Positions 12,656 to 28,613 are shown, counted from the stretch's first letter. The stretch is DNA of 64,000 bases from Marchantia polymorpha subsp. ruderalis (GCA_037833965.1 AP031357.1:9258001-9322000), one strand, 5' to 3'. Numbers and translations are program-made. Notes: generated from the sequence alone by a model not told the origin.

Positions 12656-15600
12656 TGGAATCACAATATAAAGTTGAGTTTCATGGATTTGATACTTTGT
12701 ATAAGTTCAAATAGAAGTAGAAGATTCATTTGACGATATCACAAATCGTTTGAAAAATTCCAAGATAAGGTACTCAACTCTAGACGGAAAATAAAACTAA
12801 AACGATTCACTATATGTTAGATTGAAATCCTTAAAAATGTTGATCACTAAAATTTTTAAAATAAAATGACTATTTAATTGGGATGCGTAGTTAAGTGGAA
12901 AGCTATTGTATATACAGAGTGCTTGAATCACAAGAAGGAATTTCTAAGTTGAGTAATCACTAAGAGTGCTCAAGCTGCATAGTCTAATCATGAGTAGATT
13001 CTCAACGAAGAAATTACATAACAGATGTAGAAGAAGAGTCTATGAGAGAAAGGCGTATATAACATGTATGTTGAACTCAACAATTTTGATGTCTATTTTG
13101 AAGCTTAAGATAGTTCTTGTTATAAGATGGTTGTATGAATTCTTCTTGTCATACAATTTCTTTCCTTACGGGTCTTCACATCTTAGAAAATACAGCAAAG
13201 CACATGAGAAATTCCCCTTTACCCAAAATCAACATCACATTTTTTTGCGTGAAACTCAGACGGAGTTGTTAACATATTATTATGCATCGACTTTAAAATT
13301 AGTGTTGAAGGCTTGTTGTTCTTTTTTGGCGACTGTTTCTCGTTCGTTGAGTTGAGCGCATTTTCTGTTAGGAGTGCAGAAGCAAAGAAATACACTAAAT
13401 TGATTTGAAAGTCAGAGCCCAGGACGTAACCCCTAATGCTTGCGGAACACATCAACCTAAACCGCCCCTTCACGTGGTTCTTCTAGTGCAGCGGGCCTGT
13501 GCCATAAACCAGAAGGCGGAATCGGAATCCGAATCTGGGTGACTCGGAGGGAGAATGTTCTTATGACAGAGGAATGTCACAAACAGCCATGTTTCGTCGC
13601 GCTCAAGCAAAAATCATTCAGCATGGAAAGCTCTGAGCTGTGCGCCTCGATTGGCCAACAGAAGACGATCCCGAATCGAGGGTTTACCGAGCTGAAATAG
13701 GCCCCGACCAGAGAGACCGCATGTCCAACTTTTAGCACGTAGTGGCAGCCTCAGTTCTCCCCCAGCCCCTGCCCCCACCACTGTAATAAGTGGTTGCTGC
13801 CCCACCCCCCCGACCAATCGCCATCGTCCACGCTGTCGATCGCCCCACGGTGCCAGGCTGGTCCCATGTATGGCCTGCCTCGCCGACACGGCATCGATTC
13901 ACCCCGCACCGTTCACCCGGCCAGCAGTTTGTTCCACGGCGGGACTCGCTGCTCCGATTCCGGTCACCTGTTCCAGCCGCTATCTTCTCCGCCAAATGTT
14001 TGGCGGGCGCTCGGGTTAGAATGTCGGGCCGGGTGGGGTCAGTCTACATTCCGTACCTCGGGTCTTCCACCCCCAGAGGCGAAAATTGCGGGTGAGAATC
14101 GCCGGGCCAAGGGGCCGCGAATTGTTGTCCGACATGGTTCTAGTAAGAAGGAAGGCTCCTTGTTCGGCGGCACTGGGCTACTACAGTTGAGACCCCCAGC
14201 GTCAACCCTCGGTTCGAAGGAGTTGGAGTACGGTTAGAAGGCCCGCTCGCATGGTTTCAAAATGCCGGCCGGTAAGGGAATATGCGAGGTATAACCCACT
14301 CCGTCCGAGAATAGCTCTCGCCTGCATCCGGGGCGAAGTAGTAGTACCCGGCGGTCCTTGACCGACTGATAAGTTCTCAGAGCTGCACCACGAGGCGGAA
14401 ACCTTGCCCAGACTGTGTCCACGAAGCCGGTACCTGACAAATAGAACCAGCGTTGAGTGACCTGCTATGAGAGGTAATCCTATGAGAGCTCCTCTCGCTG
14501 GCGTTCAAACTCACTCGCTACGTGGTCATTTGTTCGTTGTTTCTACTCTACGGAGTACAGTATTTCCACTGACGGATGCTCGTAGGCCAAGCTACTACAA
14601 GCGGCGAGAGAGTCTCCCGAGAGTAACCTAACTCGACCTTGATGGGTCGGACTCGAGTGACCTGACGTTAACTGTAACGAGCCCGTCATCATCGACGGTT
14701 AGCAACTCATCATCGAGACTACCGAATCTGCGACGGAACGAGATTCGGTCGAGAATGCACGCGCGCGTTGCCGACGTGGAGGGATCGACGGTCGGCGGGT
14801 CACTCAGAGTGCGAGGAGGCGTCGAGATGGCATCTTCCGCGCGGGGAGACAGAAGTGCAAGTCAACTCAACCCAAACCCAACCGGGGTCGCTGTCGCGGT
14901 TGACGCAACGGAAGTACGGATCGGTGGTTCTGGTGGGGGCTGGGCAGGGACAGGGGCAGGGAGTGGAGTGGCGATGGGCCGTGGCCGGTGGCCGGTGACC
15001 GCACGCCCTTGGCGAGAGCGAATTATTGTTGGGCCGAAGCTCAGGAAAAGCTCGCTGGCTGGGCCGGGGGAGGGGATCGATCAGCAAAAGCATTGCTTGC
15101 TTTTCATGGCGATTCGCGCTGGCTTCGCGGGCATGGACGTAAAGAGGAGGAGGCCTATTTCCGCATGAGGGAGCTGCAGCAGCAGCTGCTGCTGCCTGGC
15201 TGCTTCTCGGGGGCACCTCGGCATTGATTGATTGAGTCCATGCCTGCTGGCCATCCGAGGTGAATGAATGGATGACTGAATGAAAGACGAAGTGGAGGGC
15301 TGGAAGGGAGCCATGACCTGGGGCAAAGAAACGAACGCCAGTGCGTGAGGTAGTGATGATAGAGAAGAAGCGTGCTCTTGGTGCTGCATGTCAACCCACT
15401 CTGACCTGCTATAACTGGACCGATTGACATTTACTTTCCGCCCCCCCAGAATTTCCTTTTGTTTATCAATTTAGTCATCTCGTCTTTTCACTGTTGTGTC
15501 GTTGTACTCTTTCGGGAGTTGTCGTCTCTGCTGTGCTGTGCTGCCCCGCCCCTGGCCCTGCCCCGGCCCCAGACCTCTCCCCCCCCCCTCACTCGTCTTT

Positions 15601-16627
15601 CCTTTTCTGAGGAGGGAGTGGTGAACTACGACGCTGCTGCTGCTCCTGAGTACTTGCTCGCACTAGTTCGCCTCTCAAGGCCTCATTCATTCGCTCGCCT
15701 GCCTGAGGCGTGGCCTGGCATTCTGTCAGCCCAGACAGCTTGCGACTGAGGAGCACTCGCGGGTAGATTGGAGCAAACGCAGAGCCCAGCGCTCCTGGAA
15801 GCTCGTGTCTGATGGTGCACTTGCACTGGCCATGTTTTTTGGAGGTGAGTTCCTTCCCGGCCAGGTCCGATTCTTAGGTCCACCCGTCGTGCTCTGCTCG
15901 ATGCTTTTGTGTTTCATGACTCGTTCGGGGAGGCATCGAGGGGACGTAGATGTCGCTCGTCGGCAAAGGAGCACTCTCCGACGATGTCTTTAGCTGAGCC
16001 TTGTGGAGCCATGTAAGGGACATTGATATCTCCGACCACTGAATATGATCTCCTGGCGGTGTACTCCCACTGTCATGCCTTCGAAATCGTTAGCGGGCTG
16101 CTGGATTGACATTCATTCTAGTATCGATTCCCGCCGGGTTGCCCTCGGTCTCGGCCCCGGCAGTCGTTCACAGCTTAGCTCTCGTGCAGACTTTGTGTGA
16201 CTTGTCCTTGAAATCGGGGTCCAGCTTCAGCAGCCTGTACATTGCGTCGGTAATTGCTTTCTCGGATCACCGGTGGCGCTTCTGTCCGTCTGGCATGAGT
16301 CTCGACATCCCTCCGAAGAACAGTTCTATGTTTTCCTACAGTGGTCCGTGTTCTCTCTGGTGTTCGTCCCGAAGAGGACGGCGAGATGTCGAAGTCAACT
16401 GCGTTTGCCGCCTTCCGAGTCTCTTCTACTTGATGAGTGTTCGAGGCTGCTGGTCTAGTGTACAACATCGTCTGCGTCAGGAGCTGACTGTTATGAACAA
16501 TGTTTGGCAGGTACGAAACTGAGCAGCGTCACCGTTGATGCCACAGGCAGGAAATTCTTTCATCGATGAGCAAGCGCAGCTGTTGACAAAGTCGATCGTT
16601 TCCTCTCTCCTACAACATCAACCGAGA
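12656..16627. other. Intergenic region; probable promoter and long 5' leader of the COBRA-like gene
   Basis: AT-rich until about 13.4 kb, then strongly GC-rich to about 16.6 kb. No conserved protein is recognisable in any frame; the longer open frames (for example 13,794-14,237 and 14,755-15,168) have low-complexity, GC-driven composition. A 20-bp CAG/CTG palindrome sits at 15,176-15,195. The last kilobase has several acceptor- and donor-like sites, for example ggaggtgagt near 15,840 and ggcaggtac near 16,510, so the leader of the following gene may contain an intron, but I cannot place it. Confidence 0.4.
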
Positions 16628-18754
16628 ATGGCCACCATGTCCAGCCTCTGTATCAGATCGTTCTGGACATTGGTGCTCGTGTCTCTCATCGCTGTTTCTG
16701 TGCCCCCCGCCGGTGAGTCGTCGGTCTGTCATCGACATAATCGTGTGCACTGAAATGTCATGCTCACAATAATACTGCTGAGTATTTGCATGCACTTTCT
16801 GCGAAAACCGCCTCCAGACTGACACGCCTTTCCGTTCCCTTGTAGGTGCGTGGGATCCCTTGGATCCTAACGGCAATATTCTTATCAGATGGGACATTAT
16901 GGGATGGACCGCAGATGGATACGTCGTAAGTTCAAGCTCTCCACCGTTTGGTTCAGTGGCACGGGAGCCCCCCCCCTCTGATCGATGGTTTCGTAGCTCA
17001 TACTAGCCTAGACAGATTGCTTTGCATTGACGCGGGTATGTCGGGGCGAGGCTCAACAGACCACTGAAGTTTTGATTGTCGTGCAGGCAACCGTGAATAT
17101 TATAAACACTCAGCAGTATAGGGGATTGAAGAGCTACCAGCTCGGATGGCATTGGGGCAAGAAGGAAATCATATGGACAATGCAAGGTGCTAGGGCAACA
17201 GAGCAAGGCGATTGCACCAGGGTGCCCACGACTCCACCACCGCACTCGTGTATTTCTACTCCCGAGATCATCGATCTTCAACCCGGTGTTGCCTACAACC
17301 AGCAGACAGCGAACTGTTGCAGGAACGGAGTTATATCACCCGTGGCTCAGGATCCCAAAAACTCAATTTCCTCGTTCCAGATTACTGTGGGTAGAAGCGG
17401 AAACACGAATACCACCATTCTCATCCCGGAGAAACTCACCCTCAAGTCTCCGGATCCCGGGTACACTTGCAGCGCACTGAAGAAGGTGCTTCCCACCAAA
17501 TTCCCATCCCCTGATGGCAAGAGGAACACCCAAGCTTACGGTAAGTGGGCTCCTGCCTAATGCGCAATGCACTCATCAATTCCCTCAACGCATGTTTTTC
17601 CTTCGGAGTGTTTGGTGATCGAGGTCATCGTGTTGTCGGGAGCTCCTGCGGGATCTGATATGTTGCCTTTTCCTGCAGTTACGTGGAACGCAACTTGTGC
17701 CTACTCGCAGTTCCTGGCGCAGAAAGCACCAACTTGCTGTGTGTCTCTTTCGGCATTCTATTCTTCGAAGATCGTTCCTTGCATGGACTGTGCCTGCAAT
17801 TGCGCGCCCAATAGCACCAGTGAAGGCCTTCATCAACTGCCGGGCACGGACCAGACCTGCGTCGCACCGTGAGTCATTTTCTCGGATGCCAAAGTTTATG
17901 AACATCTTTCTCGCATTGTCCATTCACCCGTAGGGGTTGTTGCGTTCCGAGGTCGGTATGGAGATTAATATCCGAATTGCTGTCCTGTGGTTGTCCGCAG
18001 AAATGACAAGAAGGCCCTGCAGATGGCACTCACCACCGGGAAAAAAGCTCCGAATCTGTTCTGCACGAAAGATATGTGTCCTATCAAAATTCACTGGCAC
18101 CTCAAAGAGAACTACAAGGAGCACTGGAGAGCAAAGGTCACCATCACCAACCGAAACCTCCAGCAGAATTACACGAACTGGAATCTTGTACTCCAGCATC
18201 CGAATTTTGTGAACTTGACCACGTCGTTCAGTTTCACACAGAAGGCTCTGACTCCGTATGGGGATGTCGCAAGTAAGTGTCCAGAAGCATTTTGATTTCC
18301 CGCCCTTGATTCTAAATTCTGAGGACATGATGACTCTGCTTCTCATAGGTCACGGCAAAGACTTGCATCTTTTATCGCTGGGTCCCGTAAGATCCTTTGG
18401 AATTGTGAGTCCGTCATAGTACTCTTCGATTTCTAAAGCTGCCTGTGGGTGCCTCTTTCTTCAGATGACACCTCGCTGTTCTGGGGAGTGAAATACTACA
18501 ACGACATGCTCATGCAGGCTGGTGCAGAAGGGAATGTTCAATCTGAGCTACTGTTTGCCAAGGATTCCTATTTCACCTTGAACAAAGGGTGGGGTTTTCC
18601 GTCACGAGTGTACTTCAACGGAGATGATTGTGTGCTTCCCGACGCCGCCGATTATCCGATGTTGCCCAATGGCAGCACGAAGGTACGAGGTGGTCTGGTA
18701 GTCATTTTGTGCACACTGCTGTCCGCGGCCATCTCGTTGACCTCGTTGTTCTGA
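16628..18754 (+). CDS. COBRA-like GPI-anchored cell-wall protein, six exons
   Basis: Exons 16628-16712, 16846-16925, 17087-17540, 17679-17868, 18001-18272 and 18465-18754 join with GT-AG borders and consistent phases to 456 residues, the normal COBRA length. Residues 1-29 are a signal peptide ending near VPPAGAWDP. The conserved COBRA core follows: DIMGWTADGYVATVNI, LGWHWGKKEIIWTMQGA, EQGDC, YNQQTANCC, SFQITVG, PGYTC, and the Cys-rich TWNATCAYSQFLAQKAPTCC around 208-227. DTSLFWGVKYYNDML and GNVQSELLF come later. Near the end Asn429 in LPNGS is a likely omega site, followed by a short basic spacer and a hydrophobic tail of about 21 residues, the GPI-attachment signal. COBRA proteins act at the plasma membrane and wall in oriented cellulose deposition. 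An alternative start three codons downstream (16637) would still keep the signal peptide. Confidence 0.95.
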
Positions 18755-21700
18755 AGCGATTCCAACAACTTAGAGATGTAATTTATATCTACAGGTCCTG
18801 CAATGATTAGGGTAGGTCTCGGAACAATTGAAATTGTACAGTATTTATGGAGATCGAACCACGTTTTGTGCTGCTTTGGCTTGTCAAAGGGGATGAGCAG
18901 CACACAGAGCTCCATCTCCTGTTTTACGAGTCAACAGAAAATGCTTTGTCCTGGGGTCGTTAGGGAAAGCCAGTATCGGCAAATCTCCCGATGGACTACT
19001 TCCCCTTGAAGTTATATCATTATCTTGTTTTTACGAGTTCGGTGTTGCACTCAATGCTGCGGGGGATGAGGCCCGGTGTTGGTGCGAATTGAGTCGTACT
19101 TACCTTGTGGCTTCAGTCTAAAATTTGCTCGAGAGAATGTTCCACATCATTCTGAAATAAGAACAAATCATGTGCCTTCATGTGCCAGTCGTGTGTCAGA
19201 GACCTACAACTTTTGCTCTTAGTAATGTTTTGATGGACAGATGCATCATTGCCTCAAGGTTCTGCCCTTCAGAACACGTGCGAATTTGTCCACGTCTCCG
19301 TCGCCTAAGTTGCCTATCGTCGCGAATAGAATGTAGCTCTGGAAGGAGTACAGTGCCTCGTTTTGTCAAGAGCTGTAAGAAGGTGCTGGAAGTTCATGAG
19401 GTCCAGCGCATGGTTGAAGGTGTTCAGTGTGCAAGCGCGTGAGATGAGGACGAGTGAACAAACTTGCGTGTATAATTCTGTTGTAATTAAAGCATTACGG
19501 AAAATGTCGATCAGAAGGCGTGAATTCAGTCTTCCCATCCTTCTGGCGACATTTCCTGTTCTCCGTATTGCGGAAGGATCTACCCCTCACAACAAAGCCT
19601 CCTGCACGAAAGGGTGGAAGTCGTATTACACAACTTGCGAAATATGTGTAACCTCGTCGCCTGTCCTGCGTGCGGAAGTGCGCCGTCGCAGGGAAGGCCC
19701 CTATGCGGCCGTTGAGGAAATGGCGTGCGTGAAAATTGTGCGTTTGTTGTCGCCGAGAAACCTTCGTCAGATCGAAATGTCAGCGACGTTGTAAATGAAT
19801 TAACGGTCCGCGGTTAAGCATTCGGAACCATCTCCCACCGTCGATGTTGGCATTCACGCGAGAACGAGATTGCTCGGACGCGAAGAGGAACTGTAAGATA
19901 GGTGAAAGTCATGCCACGATGCTTGAATTAAAATCCCGATTTTCTGGTTCAGCCCGCGAAGTACGAAGGCATTACTATATAGGTCAGTGGATTGATGATG
20001 AATAAGCAAAAAGGCTCATCATTTTTTAGATGTTTACATGTACGTGAGGGGGTATTTATACACAGGCATGTACGAACAAATTCTTGAGCCAACAATCCTC
20101 GTCTCAGGAACAGTTGAGGTTTATTCTTACACTGACCAACGGAGTTACCAGCTGTTGCCGTATCGAAGACTACGAAAATGATCCAGGTATTCTTGAAGGA
20201 ATTGTAAGCAGTATCCCCTACACTGCTCTCTTACTTATCAACCGAAGAAATTATCATTTGCAAAGGATGAGTTCTTACAATTCTGCAAAATTTAAAATGT
20301 CACAACAAATTACCAATGTCAGCAATGAAAAATTGAACAGTTTTAAGAGCACACGTCACAGGAAAATACAATTTTGCTAGAACGAAAGAAGCCAAGAATT
20401 TCACATTTCCATGAAGCCACGTTGAAACGGGAAACATGCATTTGGATGTCTGTAACCTTTATTGACTAAAAATATAGAAACATGTGCACGCTTGAGATTG
20501 TGACTAAAATATCCAACTAAAAATAGATATTCGAATGGATACACTTAGTTTATGTAATTTTAAAATGACAATTATCTGGAAAACAAAAGACGTGTTATCA
20601 TCAAGAATGAAGCGGTCAAGAAGCATATCGAGGTCTCCGTACCAGCTTAAACATTACCATGATGCACTATCAGTCATAAGTGAAAGAGAATGAAATTGAA
20701 ATGAACCTCAAAAGAAATTTAAAAGAGGACAGGTACGAAATATTTTTTACGATCACAACGTTTATCCCGAAGAAGAATAACCCTATGAATGAATAAAATA
20801 TCCCTCATGATTTTGTATCCATCATTCAACCTGAGAAATATGAAAGTTTCTTGTAAAGCAAAAAGAAAACCTTCGAACTTGAATCTCAATCTCAGAATGA
20901 CTGTACTGCAGAAATTTCAAGGGTGTTGCTTAGTGTTCATTGCCATTGAAAATGTGTAGAAATAATATTTTACTGATATACAAAAGCAACACAATACAAA
21001 TGACATATTGCAAAGAAATTATGCTGTTTTCGAAACCTGACACATTCTCAAGGTTTTCTCGAAAACAAAAGTGATGTGATTAAATTGGAAATAGTTATGT
21101 GAGACTATAGAATTGTTTAGTATAACATACGTATCTTATTTAGACTTATAGTAGCTATGTGCTGTTGCTTCTGGTATATAAGTTTCTACCGTGAATACAC
21201 ATATACAATTTTCTTGTATATGTATATGTGCCTCTGCTTGTTGTATATTGATTTGTTTATGAATAATGCAAAGCAGTGGGAATACACACGGATTAAGCAT
21301 TTAAAGGCGAATCATCGGGTTTTTCAGGATTGTTAAACAGTGAACAATGTTCAGAAACACGAGAGCTTCATCCACGGAGGAGACATCCTCGAATACAAGG
21401 ACGGATGGTAGAGGAGGAATACATACAAGGCAGCAAGATGATGAATCCAAATGGAAGCTGAAGTTGCTGACAAAATCATTGGAAGGGGAAAGGCAATGGA
21501 CCAATTACGAGACCCCAGAATTCCAGAATGTCACAGCGGTGCGTGTTGAGCGCCGCTTTATCCGACCTACGTATGACCACAGTAGAACGCAGAAGGATCG
21601 GCAGCGGGCGACCGGCGAACGGCGGTCGAGGGCTCGTCTCACCACATATAATAAATACAAATCCGACGGGCGACAGGAAGGGCCGGTCGCCGGCTCCATC

Positions 21701-22076
21701 ACTGACATGCCGCCACGTACTGCGCTCGACCACGTCAACAGCACGAGTCCGTAGGATTTGGCGAGCAGCGGATGACAGACTATCGTGGCCGCCAGTTTCC
21801 TATCTGGAGCAGCGCTCGCTCGAGGCCTGGATTGGCCGAGGGCGAGCGCACCCGTCTCCACCCCGTCCGAGCCACAGGCGCTCGAGCTCGCAGTGTCTGA
21901 AGGCGGATTATCTGATCGGTAGCTCTTTTGGACCACGCACGCGACGTCGAGAGACTTGAAGAAAACGCGCCTCTGCAAGTCGGGCAATCGAAGTGTGTTC
22001 GTTCGGCATCACTTCACCAGCACCAGCAGCGGAGGCAGCGGCAGCAGCAGAGGCAGCTGAAGGAATTTCTGCAGCC
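18755..22076. other. Intergenic: COBRA-like 3' side and GapA upstream region
   Basis: No recognisable gene. The first part probably includes the COBRA-like 3' UTR. From 20.4 to 21.3 kb the sequence is AT-rich. From 21.3 kb it turns GC-rich towards the GapA start, as expected of promoter and leader. Open frames such as 19,363-19,794 and 21,505-21,987 do not resemble known proteins and overlap on both strands. Confidence 0.4.
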
Positions 22077-24242
<2,166 letters not shown>

Positions 24243-27200
24243 GAAGCCGACCCCTCTTGGGCTGTTCAAATAGGTAGAGATGATGAGGATGATGATAATC
24301 CATGTCTTATAAAACACCGACCATGCTGTAATTCATTCGCATTTTTAAAGCGCCCGATCCCACATCCCCGTAGGTCTCGAATGAGATTTCTTTCCAGCGC
24401 ATTTTTTCGAGAAGAGTGGGTATGGTTTTTAGTCAGTACCGTATTTGACGAAGCTGCAGTTCCTTCTGGGGAGAGGATGCGTGCACAATCTGTAGAATAT
24501 GTGCACTGGAACCTTATTCCGCCGCTGTAAACAAGACTGTATTGCCCTTTTGTTCAAAATTTAATCAAATTCGTTTGAAAACCACTCATATTGTTCAAGG
24601 ACGATGATGCACCTGATTGTGGATTGAATTGGAACCGAGAGTAAGGCAGATTTTTCTGAAATACCAGTTATTGGTCAAATTCGACAACAATTCAAAGGAA
24701 GAGACGATTTCGTTCTGAGATATGAAATAATTCAAGTTTTCAAACTGTGAATGCCTTGTTTGAGGCAAGGTAGAAAAATGATTGAGACGATCATATGATG
24801 ACTTGTCGAGAAAAGTTCATATTCACTTTCTATCTTAGACTTTAAACATAGCTATAGGTTAAAGATATTTTCGGATATTTGGATACTATTTTAAGCTACA
24901 GTTGTCCATTGGCTTTGTTCTCGTTTAAACTTCAAAGAAATATTTACTGTATACGTCGATGAAAGTGGCAATTATCCACTCATTCAAGCAAAAAATGAAC
25001 GTATGCAAGTTTTACAAATTTAATCTGTGTATAACACCATATCTACAAATCGCGGATGAACGATTGTACTCTTTATGTTAAAGAACTATGTAGTGCAGCA
25101 TTAAAGATTCATGTAGAGCAGTATAGGTCAAAATATCATACGTCCTCTATGACTGGGAATTCAAAGGTGTGGGGCCAGTCATAGGCCCCACACTTTTGTC
25201 GGGTGGACGCAAGATAGATATTCAGTCACACTTTTCATCCAACGATAGGATTTCTAACTTTCTGGCCATAGCACGATATGAGAGGGTGAAAACCGCTCAG
25301 TCTACCCACCACTCAATCAATTGATAAGCTCATTATCTGCTTCCAGACCGCTCAAAACCTTTCACAATCGCGTGTAATCAGCAAAAGCCCCGTCATTGGG
25401 ACATGGTGAAAGCTTGATACTGATTCGGATAATAGCAGGAGGTTTAACAAAAATTTATACTGATGTTCGATGTCTTGAGCCATCAAAATTCATATACGCT
25501 AAAAGTGATGCTCTGCATATTCTGCCTTTACTAATCTCAACACCAAATCTGATCTGAACCTGAACTACGTCTCTCCTTGCAGCTTCACACATAGCATTTG
25601 ACTTCAAAGCTTATTACTATTTTATTTAATTTTATTTCATATTGGGTTAGAAATTTTTTTTGCCGATTTCATCGCGTAAAGGGGGATATTTTAGCCACAC
25701 TAGCCTTCCAAGATTTGCCTTTCATACAGATGCAGTTCTATCTCGTCACACTCCCTTCATTAAAGCAGTAACTACTTGTGAAGATGAGATTGGTGACCTC
25801 TGGTTCCACAGGTTGACCATAATCTCTATGATGTCGTTTGTGGCTATCTTATTCTCCTCTATCCCTGGTGTAATACACTTTAACTCCTTCCACTATCTTT
25901 GGACTCGTGTAATACACTTCAACTCCTTCCACTATCTTCGGACTCTCCACAGATAAAGCAAGTATGACGTTTTTTTCCCATCTACACATCTTGGACATCT
26001 ACCGTCACACATTCATGACATAACAAGCTTGTAAAACCTTTGATTTATTTTCTCACATCCATAGCTCCATGTTACTTGTGATAGAATATGTCCAAATTCG
26101 AAATATCCTCCTCTTCCATTCACAATACGAGTTCCTTCAATTCCACATGTTGTTCATGTTCGTGTTCTTGTCCAAAAAACAGCCCTCGATTGTTTCCAAG
26201 TTAGTTTTCATGATAACGCTCATCATTATCATATTTTTCATGTCCATCCTTGAGTTTCTTGATTAGCCCCGTATCTTGAAGTAAATTTACATGAAGATGC
26301 TATTTATTCTTCTACTTTCCATGTCCATATTTGTAGATATACGGAATGAAAATCATAACGAATCTATCATAAGAAATTCATTTAAACTAATATCATTAGA
26401 GTTTAGCTCAAAAGTGTGAAAAGAGAGAAACTGAGTTAAAACTATCCATAAGTAAATGCGTTTGGAAACGCACATATTTTTTTTATTTTACTATGAATAT
26501 AAACCATTTGATTTATTATATATACGTGTCAAGTTTGTATCAAATTTGAAACTCATTGATGATATAATGGTTTGATCTAATTTCATTAATAAATTTTTTG
26601 TAGAGATATTTTTTTATGAAGTTTAATATGAATTTTACTCGATCACAATAAACACAAATGTTTAATACATAATTAGGCCAGTTTTGACACATGTAGTAAA
26701 TATTGCTATTTACCATTATCATATATTTGAAAACAAAAGTAGCTTTCATTTAATTATAAAAAATGACAATGTCCTTGATATATCTTCCAATCCTAGAAAA
26801 TGAGGTTATTTTTTACAATTTGTTAGGAAAAATTTCTGATGCAATGTTCTTCTTTAATTATGTCATTAATAAAGACATATGTGACTTACAATTAGATCGA
26901 CTTTTGTGTTCTTTAAATTTTTGCTCAATGGAATATGAAATTTTCATTAGTTCAAGAGAGGTGCATTTTTTGTTTCTGAGTTTGAAAGAAGGTAGAAAAT
27001 CAACAATGAGATCTTTACCGTACACAAATGTTAGAAAAAAATTCAGAAAACGAGTTCACGCTGAAGGAATATTGTTATCAATGTATTGAAGTAAAAATGA
27101 AATAACAATTTTACAAATCGAAAGATGTCCAAAGAATTACCTGTATATGTATAGATCAATCATCAAAACTTGTGTTACTTGATTGAAGCTTTATATATTC

Positions 27201-28180
27201 AAACTATTGAATATGAACAATGCGTAGAGTTCATAGATAAACATATTTTGGAAAGAACATACCATATTTTTATTTGTTACCAAAATTCGAAAATTGGATA
27301 ATGATATTTACAATTAGATCTGAATCATATTGTGATATTTGATGATTTATATAAATATTGTAAAACATTAAGTTGGCAAAAAATATCTTCATATTTTTGC
27401 ATTGTAATTATTGTTATTATAGTTCTCAAATGTAGATATTTGAAATTTAATATTGCTTGTATTTTGAACGATATAATATATTATTTATGAATTAATGTAA
27501 CATATATACATCTTGATAATTGTAAGCGTAAATTGAACTCAATCCAAGTGATTAAATTTGACACAACAGTAAATTGGACAAGTTTTATTAACTGAAGGCT
27601 AATTACACCTATAGAGGAACAACTTGCTATGTCTATCATGTGTCCAATGTTTCTTTTTGGTTTTTGAATGTATGTAGTTATCAATTTGGGTAAACAACAT
27701 TTGTATACCACTCAGGTCAGTAATATCCTCTGAGACTTTCAGACATGCTGAATGGATGGAGTTCTTCAATATATATATGTGATGACCAGACTGGACAGCC
27801 ATGATGAAAGCCTTCTGGTCTAGGGGATCGGTCTTGGCACACTATCTCGATGACCTTTACACTCCATACGATCCGACTATCGAAGTAATCTGCGGAGGAA
27901 TCGAAAAGCGATGATCTCTTTGCACGAAGAACTCGCAACTTAGCGTCCAAGCTGCTGTCGGTGTACCGAAAGCAAGCTTGCAACAGACAGAAGGTGACAG
28001 TCGTCAATCTTCGGAGGGGAATCTGCCGGAGTCCCTATCAAGCAGAGGGCTGCAAATGGATATCGCCAAGAGGATATACTTGCGAGCTTCCATAGATCAG
28101 GGGCCAAACGTAGCGAACAAAGGTTCGTTATCCAATCTCTCCGGTAGGACGGGCACTGGCATTGTTGGCTGCAAGAGCTC
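24243..28180. other. Intergenic AT-rich region between GapA and plastid EF-G
   Basis: The GapA 3' UTR presumably fills the first 300 bases or so. I see no recognisable gene. A 39-bp direct repeat lies at 25,868-25,945. An AT-rich open frame of 108 codons at 26,763-27,089 (+) has protein-like composition but no family match that I know and no splice partners. From 27.7 kb GC rises towards the EF-G promoter. Confidence 0.4.
25868..25945. repeat. 39-bp tandem duplication
   Basis: Two adjacent 39-bp copies begin gtgtaatacactt and end ggactc, differing at two positions. It lies in intergenic AT-rich DNA with no associated element recognised. Confidence 0.8.
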
Positions 28181-28261
28181 CACGTGAACGAACACGTGGA
28201 AATTCATCATTGGAGGAACAAATCGGCACGGGGGAAGGGGGGGCCCACGTCATTGGGCCCC
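28181..28261. promoter_or_regulatory. Candidate promoter elements of plastid EF-G: paired G-boxes and GGCCCA/TGGGCC palindrome
   Basis: CACGTG occurs at 28181-28186 and again at 28193-28198, the two sitting in an inverted arrangement (tccacgtg / cacgtgga). Forty bases on, ggggccca and tgggcccc form perfect 8-bp arms around cgtcat (28240-28261), giving GGCCCA and TGGGCC flanking an ACGTCA core. TGGGCC/T 'site II' motifs are known in plant promoters of translation and organelle-biogenesis genes, and G-boxes bind bHLH/bZIP factors. They lie about 600-680 bp upstream of the EF-G start codon. The motifs are seen; their function is inferred. Confidence 0.5.
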
Positions 28262-28426
28262 GCTCGCAGGTGGAAACTATGGATATGCCTACTGGGCACT
28301 TTCGGCACTCGAGCCCCATAGCTCGACTCGACTCCGTCCAGTGTGTGGCTCGGGGGCTTCACCGCGGTGCAGACGTGGGCTTCGTTTCCTCCCCTCGCGC
28401 TTCAATGGGGCAGCAGCCACGAGTGC

Positions 28427-28613
28427 CGAGTTACTGCGCTGGGGAAACCGGCGAAACCGAGCAAAGCTCGGCTAAGCGGACGGGGTTGGGGCTGGGGCTG
28501 GGCCTGCGGTCTTATCTGCCTAGTTACTGCGCTGGGCAAACCGGCGAAAGCCGAGCTAAGCTCAGCTAAGCGGACGGGGCTGGGCCTGAGCCTGGGCCTG
28601 CGGTCTTATCTGC
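28427..28613. repeat. 93-94-bp tandem duplication upstream of plastid EF-G
   Basis: Two copies start at 28427 and 28520. Each begins (c/t)gagttactgcgctggg or a close variant and ends cctgcggtcttatctgc, and a third partial copy follows at 28614. The copies are GC-rich, differ by scattered substitutions, and lie 240-430 bp upstream of the EF-G ATG, in promoter or leader DNA. Confidence 0.8.

Noticed and set aside
15176..15195. 20-bp CAG/CTG palindrome
   Set aside because: Simple trinucleotide run that is self-complementary by composition.
13794..15216. Several 100-147-codon open frames in GC-rich DNA
   Set aside because: Overlapping on both strands, low-complexity composition, no family motifs; better explained as leader/promoter sequence.
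18349..18410. Possible extra exon inside the last intron of the COBRA-like gene
   Set aside because: Direct joining of 18272 to 18465 restores the conserved N-DTSLFWG sequence exactly, so no extra exon is needed.
26763..27089. 108-codon AT-rich open frame
   Set aside because: No motif, no splice context; kept only as a note in the intergenic entry.
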